From the NCBI GenBank assembly GCA_002389265.1, contig DGOD01000303.1, positions 1 to 29,765 on the forward strand: a stretch of 29,765 nt of DNA, written 5' to 3'. The notes beneath the pieces are model-generated. The model was given only the letters and a program-made list of their open reading frames with translations. It did not search any database and had not been told where the DNA came from. Shown one piece after another: positions 1 to 8,793 of the stretch; position 1 is the stretch's first letter; each line of letters begins with the position of its first letter. The DNA is from Gammaproteobacteria bacterium UBA4475 (GTDB lineage Bacteria > Pseudomonadota > Gammaproteobacteria > Pseudomonadales > Azotimanducaceae). A program made the position numbers and the translations under genes.

Positions 1-51
1 CCACATCATAGAGCGTTATGGCGGTGGTGGCAGTCTGAGTAGGGATTGTCT

Positions 52-207
52 CCAGGGAATTCCCTGGTAACGGGAAATCTACAGGGAATTTTTTCAACTT
101 TGAGGCTCCTGCTGTCCCTGCAGATGCCCTACCCTACTGTTTTTGCACACTTTCTGTTTCAAATCGGCTACCAGTGAGTCCGATTAACAGGGAATTATCA
201 GGGAATG
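52..207. repeat. Cluster of short CAGGGAATT repeats with a 16-bp palindrome
   Basis: CCAGGGAATTCCCTGG at 52-67 is a perfect 16-bp palindrome. The same core recurs as CAGGGAATT at 82-90 and 188-196 and as CAGGGAATG at 199-207. The repeats lie directly beyond the broken end of an IS256 transposase fragment, so they may be mobile-element or recombination debris. No gene is recognisable between them. What they do is unknown. Confidence 0.5.
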
Positions 208-371
208 GACACAATAGCGGTTATGTTAACCAGATGGGAATCCAGCTCTGCCTCCAGGGCCGCCTCAGTGAGTCTCTTGATCAGCGGGGTCAGGACGCCG
301 TCCTTGCCAGTAATCCCTTCACCTGATTGCAGAGCCTTCAGGGCTTTGTCAAAATCGAATTCGTCCTTCAT
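198..371 (-). pseudogene. IS256-family transposase, N-terminal fragment
   Basis: A 57-codon minus-strand frame starts at ATG 369-371, with a GAGAGGA ribosome-binding sequence upstream, and ends at TGA 198-200. It begins MKDEFDFDKALKAL and contains ITGKDGVLTPLIK and then EAALEAELDSHL, the typical N-terminus of IS256/Mutator-family transposases. These proteins are normally about 400 residues. After SHL the sequence no longer resembles the family, so the catalytic DDE domain is missing. The stretch just upstream on the minus strand (about 403-430, containing GCGTTAGAAATTCTG) looks like the terminal end of such an element. It cannot encode an active transposase, and it marks the left side of the gene cluster as a site of past insertion and deletion. 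Confidence 0.8.
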
Positions 372-594
372 AGGTCAATCCTCTCATATTGAGAATAGTG
401 GATTGACGCAGAATTTCTAACGCTCCCTTACTCAGTATCAATTGACTATGCTGGCTCACAGGGGGTAGAACCCCAGTCATAATTTACCGCCAATGATCGC
501 CACGACAGGTCCATGCTGCCACCGGCCTAAATGCCGCGCTTTCCAATGGGTTAATCTTAAACTGTCCGACCCACTTAGGCATGTCGACTTTCGC

Positions 595-1890
595 CTAAGC
601 AACCGCGTTCTCCCCCTCCCAGTCGTCTTGGAGTCGCGGTGCAGCGAAGAAAAAGAAAATTGCAGCCACTACATAGAACGCCGAGCCTACCACGATAGCG
701 TAGCGCAACGAATTTTCACCATACGCAGCGGCGAGAGCATCCGAAATTGCACCCACTATCGGTATACCAAAGCCGAGGCCAATAAGATTGGCTATAAACA
801 GAAAAACAGCAGAACCTGTCGCGCGCATCGTTGGCGGCACGACATGCTGGACAGCAGAGAGGATAGGACCTAGCCACGCAAGCCCCAAACCGGTTGGCAC
901 CACCAAAACCACCGCGGCGACCCAAAGCGTTGGTGACAATACGCCAAAAATAAAAAAAGGAACTGTGGCCACGAAAGCCAGCGCAGGAATCAACGCAAAA
1001 GCGGATCTTTTTGCAACCCCAAAACGGTCGGCCAGTACGCTACCTAGCCAGATCCCTGCAATTCCGCCAACGAGTAAAACCGCGCCGTATATCAGCGAAG
1101 CCTCTATTAGAGTGATAGAGTAACTACGCACAAAAAAAGATGGGAGCCAGAAGGGCAATCCATAGCTCATCATTGAGGCAAAAGATGCACCACCACAGAG
1201 AAACCAGAAGCTCTTCTTGCGTAGCAGCGTACTTAGGACTTTTCCGAAACCCACTGCCTTGATATTGACATTCGCAGGGTCGTAACGTCCGCGCTCGGGT
1301 TCTTTTACCACTGCGCGAAATATTGGCGCGAAGAGAATTCCGACAGCGCCCACCGTGAAAAAAGCGACCCGCCAATCGATCAAACTGGCCAGAAAACCAC
1401 CGGCAACTATGCCAAGTGCGCTACCGATCGGAATACCGAACGAAAAAATACCCAAGGCGCGCGCTCTTTGCCCCGGCGGGAAATAATCCGAAATTAGTGA
1501 GTAGGACGGGGCAACACCACCGGCTTCGCCAATACCAACGCCGAGGCGGGCAAAGAAGAGCTGCCAAAAATTCTGCGCCAGGCCGCAAACAGCCGTCATT
1601 AGACTCCATAGTGCCAGTGCGATGGTAATGATCCAGGAACGGCTAGCGCGATCGGCGAGTATCGCGATCGGAATAGCCAGAAACGTATAAAACAGCGCAA
1701 ACGCAAAGCCGCCCAAGAGACCGAGCTGCGTGTCGGTAAGACCCAGGTCCGCTTTGATAGGCACCGCGAGGATGCCAATAATCTGGCGATCGACGAAGTT
1801 CAAGATATAGACGACCATTAGCATTGCCAAGGCCCAGCCACTACGAGCTGCTATGGGGTCCTCATTGTGCGGGGCAATATGGGTTGTCAT
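595..1890 (-). CDS. MFS transporter, spinster-like
   Basis: This 431-residue protein has the hydrophobic pattern of a 12-helix major facilitator. The first helix region contains NFVDRQIIGIL, followed by GLLGGFAFALFYT and LADRASRSW (motif A type). A second motif A-like LADRFG follows the central loop, which matches the two-fold repeat of the family. The motifs resemble the spinster-like MFS group, often found beside TonB receptors in catabolic clusters. The ATG at 1890 has AAGGA upstream at good spacing. It is the last gene of the minus-strand run, 184 bases after the TonB receptor gene. The likely role is inner-membrane uptake or export of the cluster's substrate or an organic-acid intermediate; the substrate is unknown. 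Confidence 0.88.
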   Translation of the reverse strand: MTTHIAPHNEDPIAARSGWALAMLMVVYILNFVDRQIIGILAVPIKADLGLTDTQLGLLGGFAFALFYTFLAIPIAILADRASRSWIITIALALWSLMTAVCGLAQNFWQLFFARLGVGIGEAGGVAPSYSLISDYFPPGQRARALGIFSFGIPIGSALGIVAGGFLASLIDWRVAFFTVGAVGILFAPIFRAVVKEPERGRYDPANVNIKAVGFGKVLSTLLRKKSFWFLCGGASFASMMSYGLPFWLPSFFVRSYSITLIEASLIYGAVLLVGGIAGIWLGSVLADRFGVAKRSAFALIPALAFVATVPFFIFGVLSPTLWVAAVVLVVPTGLGLAWLGPILSAVQHVVPPTMRATGSAVFLFIANLIGLGFGIPIVGAISDALAAAYGENSLRYAIVVGSAFYVVAAIFFFFAAPRLQDDWEGENAVA

Positions 1891-2074
1891 AGTGACATCC
1901 TTCGAGTCTAGCTAGAATGAGCAGGCGTCGGGAGCATAAAAGCCAGTACTTCGCTTCTAATTCGTTTTTTATTCGTACCTTCTGCGCCTAGGTAACCCAT
2001 GAAAGAAGCTTACACATCTCGTACAAACAGAAAGATAGTATGTTCCCTTTATCCAGGCGCTCGATTTTCACTCA

Positions 2075-4417
2075 CTAAAACTGGTAATTGACTGTCAAGC
2101 CGTAAGTCCTCGGTTTTGCAGCAAGCCGAACAACAGTATCGTCGGTAACCGTCGAATTAGACCAGTAGTATTCATCGGTGACGTTTCTACCCCACACGAA
2201 CGCTGTCCATTTGCCATCCATGGTACTGATTCCCGCCCGAACATCGAGCAAGTTGATCTCATCCAAAAGGAAGGGATTGTTCCACCCGGGAATTAACTTG
2301 TTGGTTGGGGCTTGCGCTATGGTGATATCCTCACCACCGATTGAGGTGCTCTTCTCATCCTCATAAAGATAGGTGAGACCGATGAAGGGCTCGATATTGC
2401 CCATGATCCACCGGTACTCTGCATTGAATCTAACGGTCAGGTCAGCCGTATACGGAACAGCATCTCCTTCCAAATTTCGGAAATCACCCAGAATATTGAT
2501 TGATTCTGCTGGTGATTGGGTAATTTCGTGTTCCAGTACGGTGGCCGCGAGCGAGAGCGTCAAGCCCTCAACCGGAGCCAGTGAAGCCTCGAACTCGGCG
2601 CCATACACTTCCACCTCGGGGATGTTGCGCAGCGCTTCGAGAATGCCGAACACTGGGTCATTGATATTTCCCTTGATCTGCTTGTCCTCATACTCGTAGT
2701 AGAAAACCGCAGCGTTGAAGGATAGCCTTCCATTCATCAAAGTTTCTTTGATACCGGCCTCGTAGGCCAACACGGACTCCTGAGTGACGGGTTCAAAGGC
2801 GCGCCAAGTGGCGGCCGTCAAGGTCGGGAAGCTGCCCTGCTTGTAACCCTGCGAGATGTTGCCATAAAGTAGTCCGGTATCTGAGTAGTGATAATCAAGC
2901 CCGACACGCCAGGACACATTATCTTCCGACAGCGTTTCAATCCACTGATCTCCGGGTTGACCCTGATAATTGAGCGAGAAGCAATCACCGGTACCGACCG
3001 GCTCGAAGGTGCCCGGGCCGCTAAAAATATCCCCAAGAAAATTGAACAACGCCGCATTGGCGCCATCGCCTACATCGGCGTTGCAGCTTGAGTTTTCGAA
3101 TTCCGCATCAGTGTACCGCGCGCCAACCTTGAGCTTAAGCGCTTCCGTCAGATAATAATCCAAATTTGCGAAAACTGCCCAGTTCTCCATTTCATTACGA
3201 ACTTCAACTGTGTTGTTGAAGATGCCCAGGTTGTTGGGGTTACTGGTAGAGTTATCGCTGTAGACGAGGATCTGATCTTCGCTGGCTTCGCTTGACTCAT
3301 AATATGCACCTGTTACCCAGCGGTATTTCTCAACATTAACATTTTCAAGACGTATCTCTTGCGTAAAAGTCTCCGCAGACGCATCCATTTGCGCGAAATC
3401 AAATACTACTGCGGGGACACCATCTGTGTCACTATCCTGTTGCTGGTCAAAGTCTACAAACGATGACAGCGAGGTTAACAACAAATTGTCGTTGACTTCG
3501 TACTCAACCCGCAGCGTACTTTGATACATCTTCCGGTCAGACGAATTGCTCCCAGGGGTCCAGTCAGCATCTTCGTTGTCATCAGGAAAAGGTGCCGACA
3601 GCAAGCCTGGGTCTGCAAATTCTGGAATTTTTGGAATAACGCCAATCAGCTGCGTGGCCTGTGGCTCCGTCTTATCCTGCCATCCGTTCAAGTTGATTAC
3701 CACACGCGCACGATCGTCGGGCTGCCAATCCAGCATTGCCCTGGCAGTGGTGTACTTTTCCTTCCCATTTTCGCGTCCACTAGTTTGGCTTTCTTGCCAC
3801 TCGTCCATTTTGTGAGTCTTGAAAGCCAAACGGGCGTTCATGTTTTCCGAAATAGGACCACTGATATGACCATGCAAATCGATGGCGTCATAGTTGCCGA
3901 AGCTCCCGCCCAGGCTGCCCGAAAGCTCATCAGTAGGCTTGGCGGCAATAAAGTTTACAGCCCCGCCAGTGGAGTTTTGTCCAAACAACGTTCCCTGAGG
4001 GCCTTTCAACACCTCAACGCGGTCTAAATCAAAAGCGGAATGATAACCATAAACGGGGAAAGTCAATGGAGCTTCATCCAGGTAGACACTCACTGCTGGA
4101 TAGACACCGATGCTTGTTTCGTTAAAGCCGATCCCTCGAAGTGTATAGATCGGCGTGTTGCTGGCTGAGCGTGCATAAACCAGAGAAGGCGTAGCGACCG
4201 CGATGTCCTCCATGGAATTGATGCCCTGGCGTAACATTTGGTCGGAAGACAGAACATTTACCGTCATGCCTACGTCACTCAGGCTCTCTTGTTTTTTGTT
4301 CGCGGTTACTATGACTTCTTCGAGTGCTTGGGCCTGAGTGGCCTGAGTCTGGACTAGACCAAGATACACTGCCGCTAAACACATAACATGCAGTTTATTC
4401 TTGCGATGCGCTTTCAT
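2075..4417 (-). CDS. TonB-dependent outer-membrane receptor
   Basis: A 780-residue protein with a signal peptide (MKAHRKNK, a hydrophobic core, cleavage near residue 31 after AQA). A TonB-box-like EEVIVTAN follows at about 33-40, then a plug domain containing TLRGIG, VYLDEAP and LKGPQGTLFGQNSTGGAVN, then a long beta-barrel ending in an aromatic strand (YGLTVNYQF). The frame is open 30 codons further upstream, but the ATG at 4417 is chosen because GAGGAG lies just before it and a proper signal sequence begins there. Receptors of this type carry large or hydrophobic ligands, including siderophores, sugars and terpenoid-like molecules. Its place beside an MFS gene at the end of a CoA-catabolic cluster suggests uptake of the cluster's substrate rather than iron, but the ligand is not visible in the sequence. 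Confidence 0.92.
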   Translation of the reverse strand: MKAHRKNKLHVMCLAAVYLGLVQTQATQAQALEEVIVTANKKQESLSDVGMTVNVLSSDQMLRQGINSMEDIAVATPSLVYARSASNTPIYTLRGIGFNETSIGVYPAVSVYLDEAPLTFPVYGYHSAFDLDRVEVLKGPQGTLFGQNSTGGAVNFIAAKPTDELSGSLGGSFGNYDAIDLHGHISGPISENMNARLAFKTHKMDEWQESQTSGRENGKEKYTTARAMLDWQPDDRARVVINLNGWQDKTEPQATQLIGVIPKIPEFADPGLLSAPFPDDNEDADWTPGSNSSDRKMYQSTLRVEYEVNDNLLLTSLSSFVDFDQQQDSDTDGVPAVVFDFAQMDASAETFTQEIRLENVNVEKYRWVTGAYYESSEASEDQILVYSDNSTSNPNNLGIFNNTVEVRNEMENWAVFANLDYYLTEALKLKVGARYTDAEFENSSCNADVGDGANAALFNFLGDIFSGPGTFEPVGTGDCFSLNYQGQPGDQWIETLSEDNVSWRVGLDYHYSDTGLLYGNISQGYKQGSFPTLTAATWRAFEPVTQESVLAYEAGIKETLMNGRLSFNAAVFYYEYEDKQIKGNINDPVFGILEALRNIPEVEVYGAEFEASLAPVEGLTLSLAATVLEHEITQSPAESINILGDFRNLEGDAVPYTADLTVRFNAEYRWIMGNIEPFIGLTYLYEDEKSTSIGGEDITIAQAPTNKLIPGWNNPFLLDEINLLDVRAGISTMDGKWTAFVWGRNVTDEYYWSNSTVTDDTVVRLAAKPRTYGLTVNYQF

Positions 4418-4721
4418 ATACTTATTCTCCTCACGTTCAAATGTCTGATCTATTTTTTTAATGGCAAACGCTGATTGCGGCTTATAGAGCAGGTTACAAC
4501 ACAACATACTTTCAGAGAAGACTAGCCTAACTCGTTCTGCCAGAGAATCGTGTTTATTCTACGAGTCAATCGGAAATATGAATCAATTGCAAAAGAGTTA
4601 GCTCCCCACTTCACCGAGTACACCTGACTAGAGACGAACGGATCCAACTATTGAAATTTGTGTCGATGGGTTTTCCACCGCAATTATCCGCCTGCCCATG
4701 CTACGGCCTGGATTTCCCTTA
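4418..4721. other. Intergenic region before the TonB receptor gene
   Basis: This 304-base stretch lies between the end of an SDR gene and the receptor start. It should carry the receptor leader and possibly its promoter. ACTCGT at 4530-4535 and ACGAGT at 4561-4566 form an inverted repeat with a 25-base spacer. No convincing -35/-10 pair or strong terminator is visible, and no credible small gene. Confidence 0.35.
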
Positions 4722-5627
4722 TTAGACGGGATCCCAAGTGAAAACATCCTGGGAGCGATCAAGCGGGTAGAAGTTGTCTCGGAGTGCCGGAATTGCCCTT
4801 TCTGCAATGCTTTCCACTGTCCACCCTTCGCCTGCATGGATTGACCGTAGGGGACGGCTTTGTCCCATCAAAAATATTTCGTTTGCACGGACTGCGAAAA
4901 TTTGTCCCGTCACTTCATTTGCCAACTCACTGGCAAGGTAAGCCGCTAGCGGCGCGATTTTTGCTGAATCCATGACTTTCAACCGTTGAACACGTTTCTT
5001 TTGTTCATCAGTTTCCGTGGGCATGGAGCTAATCATACGACTCCACGCAAACGGCGCTATACAGTTGGAGCGAACCCCAAAACGGGACATGTCCATTGCG
5101 ATAGACTTTGACAGGGCGACCATGCCCAATTTAGCTGCCGAGTAGTTTGCTTGGGCAAGATTACCGATTAGCCCGGAAGTCGAAACCACATGGATGTAAG
5201 CGCCTTTCTCTTGCTGCTTAAAGTATGGTGCTGCAGCACGAGAAACATAGAAACTGCCGTTAAGGTGAACGTCAATAACTGCTCGCCACTCCTCCGGCTG
5301 CATATTGAAAAAGAAACGATCACGGAGGATGCCTGCATTGTTGACAACGCCATCAATACGGCCGAAACAATCCATTGCATTAGCGACAATCCGCTGAGCG
5401 GACTCCCACTCCGCAACGCTGTCGGTGTTTGCGACAGCTTTTCCGCCACTTTTTTCGATCTCCTTGACAACATCAAGAGCGGGCTGCTCACTCCGATCAT
5501 CACCAGCAAGTGAAGTTCCTATGTCATTTACGATAACGCTAGCGCCGCGCCGCCCCATTTCCAAAGCCATTTCACGACCAATACCGCGACCGGCCCCCGT
5601 AACGACAATTACTTTACCAGTAAGCAT
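4722..5627 (-). CDS. SDR dehydrogenase, MFE-2/hydroxyacyl-CoA type
   Basis: A 301-residue short-chain dehydrogenase/reductase. The cofactor motif TGAGRGIG lies at 10-17, NNAG at 96-99, and the catalytic set is Ser149, Tyr162 (YSAAK) and Lys166. The VVNDIG-type stretch after beta-2 and the extended C-terminus beyond residue 250 resemble the (3R)-hydroxyacyl-CoA dehydrogenase domain of multifunctional enzyme type 2, rather than the usual 250-residue SDR. It probably oxidises a hydroxyacyl-CoA with NAD(P). The ATG has GGTGA a few bases upstream. It lies 58 bases after the citryl-CoA lyase-like gene and is the last enzyme gene before the receptor and transporter. The family is certain; the substrate is inferred from context. 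Confidence 0.85.
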   Translation of the reverse strand: MLTGKVIVVTGAGRGIGREMALEMGRRGASVIVNDIGTSLAGDDRSEQPALDVVKEIEKSGGKAVANTDSVAEWESAQRIVANAMDCFGRIDGVVNNAGILRDRFFFNMQPEEWRAVIDVHLNGSFYVSRAAAPYFKQQEKGAYIHVVSTSGLIGNLAQANYSAAKLGMVALSKSIAMDMSRFGVRSNCIAPFAWSRMISSMPTETDEQKKRVQRLKVMDSAKIAPLAAYLASELANEVTGQIFAVRANEIFLMGQSRPLRSIHAGEGWTVESIAERAIPALRDNFYPLDRSQDVFTWDPV

Positions 5628-5685
5628 AAATCACCAAACATTGCTATTGATCAAATTTTTCGCCGCAAAAACTACGATGATATAG

Positions 5686-6465
5686 CTAGTCGGCTGAATC
5701 TTTGCGGAAGTGGGAAGTCGCCTCTTTTTCGGTCTGTAACCAGATTTCCCGTGCGATAGGATTCCGTGCCTCCTCCAGGATATGGCCAACCAACCCCACA
5801 GCCCGGGCCATGACTCCAATTCCGCGACAGACTTTCCAATCAAATCCCATCTCACAACACAAGGCCCCTAGAATACCGGTCGCGTTTGCTGGCATTGATT
5901 TTCCCTTCTGGCGCTCAACTTCAGCGGCTACCTCTTGAATTAACGCCACGTAGGGTCCGGAAAAGCCAGTTTCCTCTGCAATCTCGATAAGACGAGGAGT
6001 GCGAGGATCAATAGGTTTATGAAACGGATGCCCTATACCAGGCACGATCAGACCCTGCTCGGCCAGTGAACTTACAATGCCCCGGGCCAGGGCAGGGATA
6101 TCCGAGTTAGAACCTGGCTCCGGCAAAGCCTCGTAGAGCAGCTTCGCACTCCCCTCGACGCTTCCAACAAATACACTTCCCAGCCCGCTTAGGCCGGCTG
6201 CAACGGCGGCCTGCATGGCCTCCGGCGCACCAAGATAGGTCATGCGAGTTGCAATCGTGCTCGGCGTTAATCCATGCTCGACCAGCGTCACAAGCATTGC
6301 ATTAAACATCCGCGACTCATTCGCGGATGGGACGCGTGACGTGATCTCAAGAAAGGCCATGTCGCCAAAACTGAGGTGCCCCAATATTTCACTTGGAAGA
6401 TCTTTTCCAAACACTGTAATCGAGTCAGGCGTACTCCACGCGATATCTGTTTTTATCGAGTACAT
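5686..6465 (-). CDS. Citrate synthase/citryl-CoA lyase-like protein with altered active site
   Basis: This 259-residue protein matches the short citrate synthase-like fold of citryl-CoA lyases rather than full citrate synthase (about 430 residues). His64 in VEHGLTPST and His146 in GIGHPFHKPIDPR correspond to the two catalytic histidines, and the Arg in DPRTPRL is kept. The usual catalytic Asp motif (N-V-D-G-like) reads N194-A-T196-G, so Thr replaces Asp. If the alignment is right, standard Claisen condensation or cleavage chemistry would be impaired or changed. It could be a lyase acting on another 3-hydroxy-acyl-CoA, or a non-catalytic partner. It lies 39 bases after the amidohydrolase gene and 58 bases before the SDR gene, within one run. 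Confidence 0.72.
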   Translation of the reverse strand: MYSIKTDIAWSTPDSITVFGKDLPSEILGHLSFGDMAFLEITSRVPSANESRMFNAMLVTLVEHGLTPSTIATRMTYLGAPEAMQAAVAAGLSGLGSVFVGSVEGSAKLLYEALPEPGSNSDIPALARGIVSSLAEQGLIVPGIGHPFHKPIDPRTPRLIEIAEETGFSGPYVALIQEVAAEVERQKGKSMPANATGILGALCCEMGFDWKVCRGIGVMARAVGLVGHILEEARNPIAREIWLQTEKEATSHFRKDSAD

Positions 6466-6504
6466 TTTCTTCTATACCTCTGCGAAACTATGAAAGTCTA
6501 AAAT

Positions 6505-7425
6505 CTAAGGTTTGCGCCACAGTAACTGTGCCGCATTGTTATATAGAAAATTCTCCAGCCGCTCCGTGGGCAATTCCATCTCCCTCGCATCATTTGTTGT
6601 GGTTTGCAAATTCAACAAGGGAAAATCAGACGCAAAAAGGACCTTGTCAGATCCCTTCACTCCGTGCCATTTACCAGACAGAAAATCAAGAAGAGTTTGC
6701 GGATAGGCCTTTGGCGACCAAGCAGATGTGCAAATATAGAAATTTTCATGACGGGCCGCAAGACGTATCGACATTTCTGTCCACGGATCTCCAATATGGT
6801 GGGCGACAATATTTAAATCGGGAAAAGCGAGCGCAACATCATCCAGATACTCCGGGTTGTTCGGCCTCATCGGCCACAATGGACCAGGGGCGCCTACATA
6901 AGTAAACACCGTAAGGCCATATTCTACGCATTTAGCATAGACCGGGTAGAACCACTTATCGTTCGGCAATATTCCCCAAGGCGAGGGCGTTAAGTGAACA
7001 CCGCATAGATTGGGGTCAGCGTGAATTTCGTCGATTAGCCGCGTATTTTGCATTACATCCCAGTAACTCGCAGCTCCGAGCTCAGGCGGGATGATTGACG
7101 CGATCCATTTCAAGCGTAAGCCGCTCGCAGCGGCCATTATAGAAAATTCGCGGTTTAGGGTGAGGACAGAATCCGCTGGAGCAGGATAGTAGACCTTGGT
7201 CGCGAGGACTCCACGTTCAACTCCGGCGCTGTCTAGCTTTGTAATCAGCTCGGGTACTTCCAGATGCGGAACCGCCGCACTCTTGTCGTGCTTAAATGTT
7301 CGCATAACCCTTCGAAGGCGCGGATCATCAATCCATTCAACACGGTCTGCGCGAACGCTCGAACCCGAACCAGTGCCGATCCATGGACCGTGGAGAAAGG
7401 CATCAATTATAGGTCCTTTATACAT
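6505..7425 (-). CDS. Amidohydrolase-2 family protein lacking several metal ligands
   Basis: This 306-residue TIM-barrel protein belongs to the amidohydrolase 2 (ACMSD-like) family, whose members are metal-dependent decarboxylases or hydrolases. Family landmarks are IIDAFLH at 6-12, VGAPGPL near 177-183, HHIGDPWTE at 209-217 and FASDFP at 264-269. In typical members the first motif is an HxH and the middle one reads VGHTGPL. Here the first His is Phe10 and the middle His is Ala179, leaving His12, His210 and Asp267. Metal binding is therefore doubtful. The ATG is preceded by AGGAG at good spacing. Gaps of 33 and 39 bases to its neighbours indicate co-transcription with the CoA-transferase and the citryl-CoA lyase-like gene. 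The reaction is unknown; decarboxylation or lactone/CoA-ester hydrolysis would be the conventional guess. Confidence 0.75.
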   Translation of the reverse strand: MYKGPIIDAFLHGPWIGTGSGSSVRADRVEWIDDPRLRRVMRTFKHDKSAAVPHLEVPELITKLDSAGVERGVLATKVYYPAPADSVLTLNREFSIMAAASGLRLKWIASIIPPELGAASYWDVMQNTRLIDEIHADPNLCGVHLTPSPWGILPNDKWFYPVYAKCVEYGLTVFTYVGAPGPLWPMRPNNPEYLDDVALAFPDLNIVAHHIGDPWTEMSIRLAARHENFYICTSAWSPKAYPQTLLDFLSGKWHGVKGSDKVLFASDFPLLNLQTTTNDAREMELPTERLENFLYNNAAQLLWRKP

Positions 7426-7458
7426 GAAGTCGGCTCCTAATACCCGGCTGATAACACG

Positions 7459-8643
7459 CTAAACATTCAAACCACACATCTCTGTAATTTCCTCCTCTTC
7501 AAAATCCAGGGAGCGAAGAATATTTTCGGTATGCTGACCAAGATCCGGTGCGGGATCCTGCCGGAATGACCGAACACCATTATACGAGACAGGGTGATCT
7601 ACAAGGCGGTAGTCGGGTATCTCAGGGTGATTGAAATTTCGCACAAGGCCCAGAGCCTCGACTTGAGGATGTGCCATAACTTGGTCTACTGTCTGTAAGC
7701 GCAAACACGGGACCCCCGCTTCAACAAGACGGGTCTCCCACGTGTCACTGTCTTCGCGAGCGAGGTGTTTTTCAATTGCATCATGCAACTCACTCCGGTG
7801 AGCCAACCGATCGGAATTGGTGGAGAATCTCGAATCATTCGCTAGCTCTGGAGCCTCAAGCACAGTACATAAAGATAAATATAGACTCTGGTTTGGCGCT
7901 GCAATATAAATGGTACCGTTTTTCGTCATAAAATCTTCGTAAGGCGCCATCGCGCTATGACGGGTGCCGCTACGCCCCACAATCGTTCCATCCGCAAAAT
8001 AGCCTGCAGCGAAGTATGACATCCATGCTACACCAGTCTCCAGAAGACTAGTCTCCACGTGCTGCGGCTCACCACTCTGATCACGTGCGCGAAGGGCAGA
8101 TAGAATACCAAGTGCTGCCCAATGTGCAGAACCCATATCAATAATTGATGGTCCGACCCTCACTGGCGGCCGATCAGCTTCACCTGTGATACTCATAATC
8201 CCCGAAAATGCCTGCATCAAAGCATCATAACCTGGTCGATCACGGAGGGGGCCACGTGCACCGAATGCACTTAATGAGCAGTAAACAAGTTTAGAATTAA
8301 ACTTCTTCAGGTCTTCGAAACCAAAACCTTTTTTTTCAAGACTTCCACCCCGGAATGATTCGACCACGATGTCCACTTTAGATGAAAGACGACGAATGGC
8401 TTCAGCCCCTGTGGGCGTATCGATATCGAGCGCTATACTTTCTTTGTTGCGGTTAACGGCCAGAAAAAGCGAGCTTTTCCCTTGCCAAGCTGGAGGACAC
8501 CAATCCCGGGTATCGTCCCCGGTACCCGGTTTTTCAATCTTGATAACCCGGGCGCCCAAGTCACCAAGTATCATGGTACAAAACGGACCAGCGAGGTTTC
8601 GGGTTAAATCCAACACAACAATTCCTTCCAACGGAGCAGTCAT
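7459..8643 (-). CDS. Family III CoA-transferase (CaiB/BaiF)
   Basis: A 394-residue CaiB/BaiF-type acyl-CoA transferase. The N-terminus (GIVVLDLTRNLAGPFCTMILGD), the VIKIEKPG motif at 33-40 and the catalytic Asp169 in SIIDMGSAHWA are in the places expected for the family, which moves CoA between carboxylic acids through an aspartyl-CoA anhydride. The frame is open 21 codons upstream of the chosen start. The ATG at 8643 is preferred because AAGGAAA precedes it and the family begins about here. It is 150 bases after an SDR gene and 33 bases before the amidohydrolase gene. It is one of two family III transferases in the cluster, which suggests that two different acids are activated, or that an acid is activated and the CoA recycled. 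Racemase activity, also found in this superfamily, cannot be excluded. Confidence 0.9.
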   Translation of the reverse strand: MTAPLEGIVVLDLTRNLAGPFCTMILGDLGARVIKIEKPGTGDDTRDWCPPAWQGKSSLFLAVNRNKESIALDIDTPTGAEAIRRLSSKVDIVVESFRGGSLEKKGFGFEDLKKFNSKLVYCSLSAFGARGPLRDRPGYDALMQAFSGIMSITGEADRPPVRVGPSIIDMGSAHWAALGILSALRARDQSGEPQHVETSLLETGVAWMSYFAAGYFADGTIVGRSGTRHSAMAPYEDFMTKNGTIYIAAPNQSLYLSLCTVLEAPELANDSRFSTNSDRLAHRSELHDAIEKHLAREDSDTWETRLVEAGVPCLRLQTVDQVMAHPQVEALGLVRNFNHPEIPDYRLVDHPVSYNGVRSFRQDPAPDLGQHTENILRSLDFEEEEITEMCGLNV

Positions 8644-8793
8644 GAGTTTCCTTGATAAATATCTGTTAACGTCTGAAAGGTTATTGTGCCATCCGACGAG
8701 TTTCAAACAATCAGAAAAAACCTCGCATCTATTTAGTTTTCCGAATGAGCGGGAAACATCTCAATGGTGTTGTGTCATGGTATAAAAGACTAC

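Noticed and set aside
484..582. 32-codon minus-strand open frame after the MFS gene
   Set aside because: Too short, no clear ribosome-binding site and no family recognised. It may be IS debris but cannot be supported.
8035..8060. Glu in SLLETG of the first CoA-transferase taken as a replaced catalytic Asp
   Set aside because: The catalytic Asp of this family lies earlier (Asp169 in IIDMGS) and is present. The Glu is a normal variant downstream.
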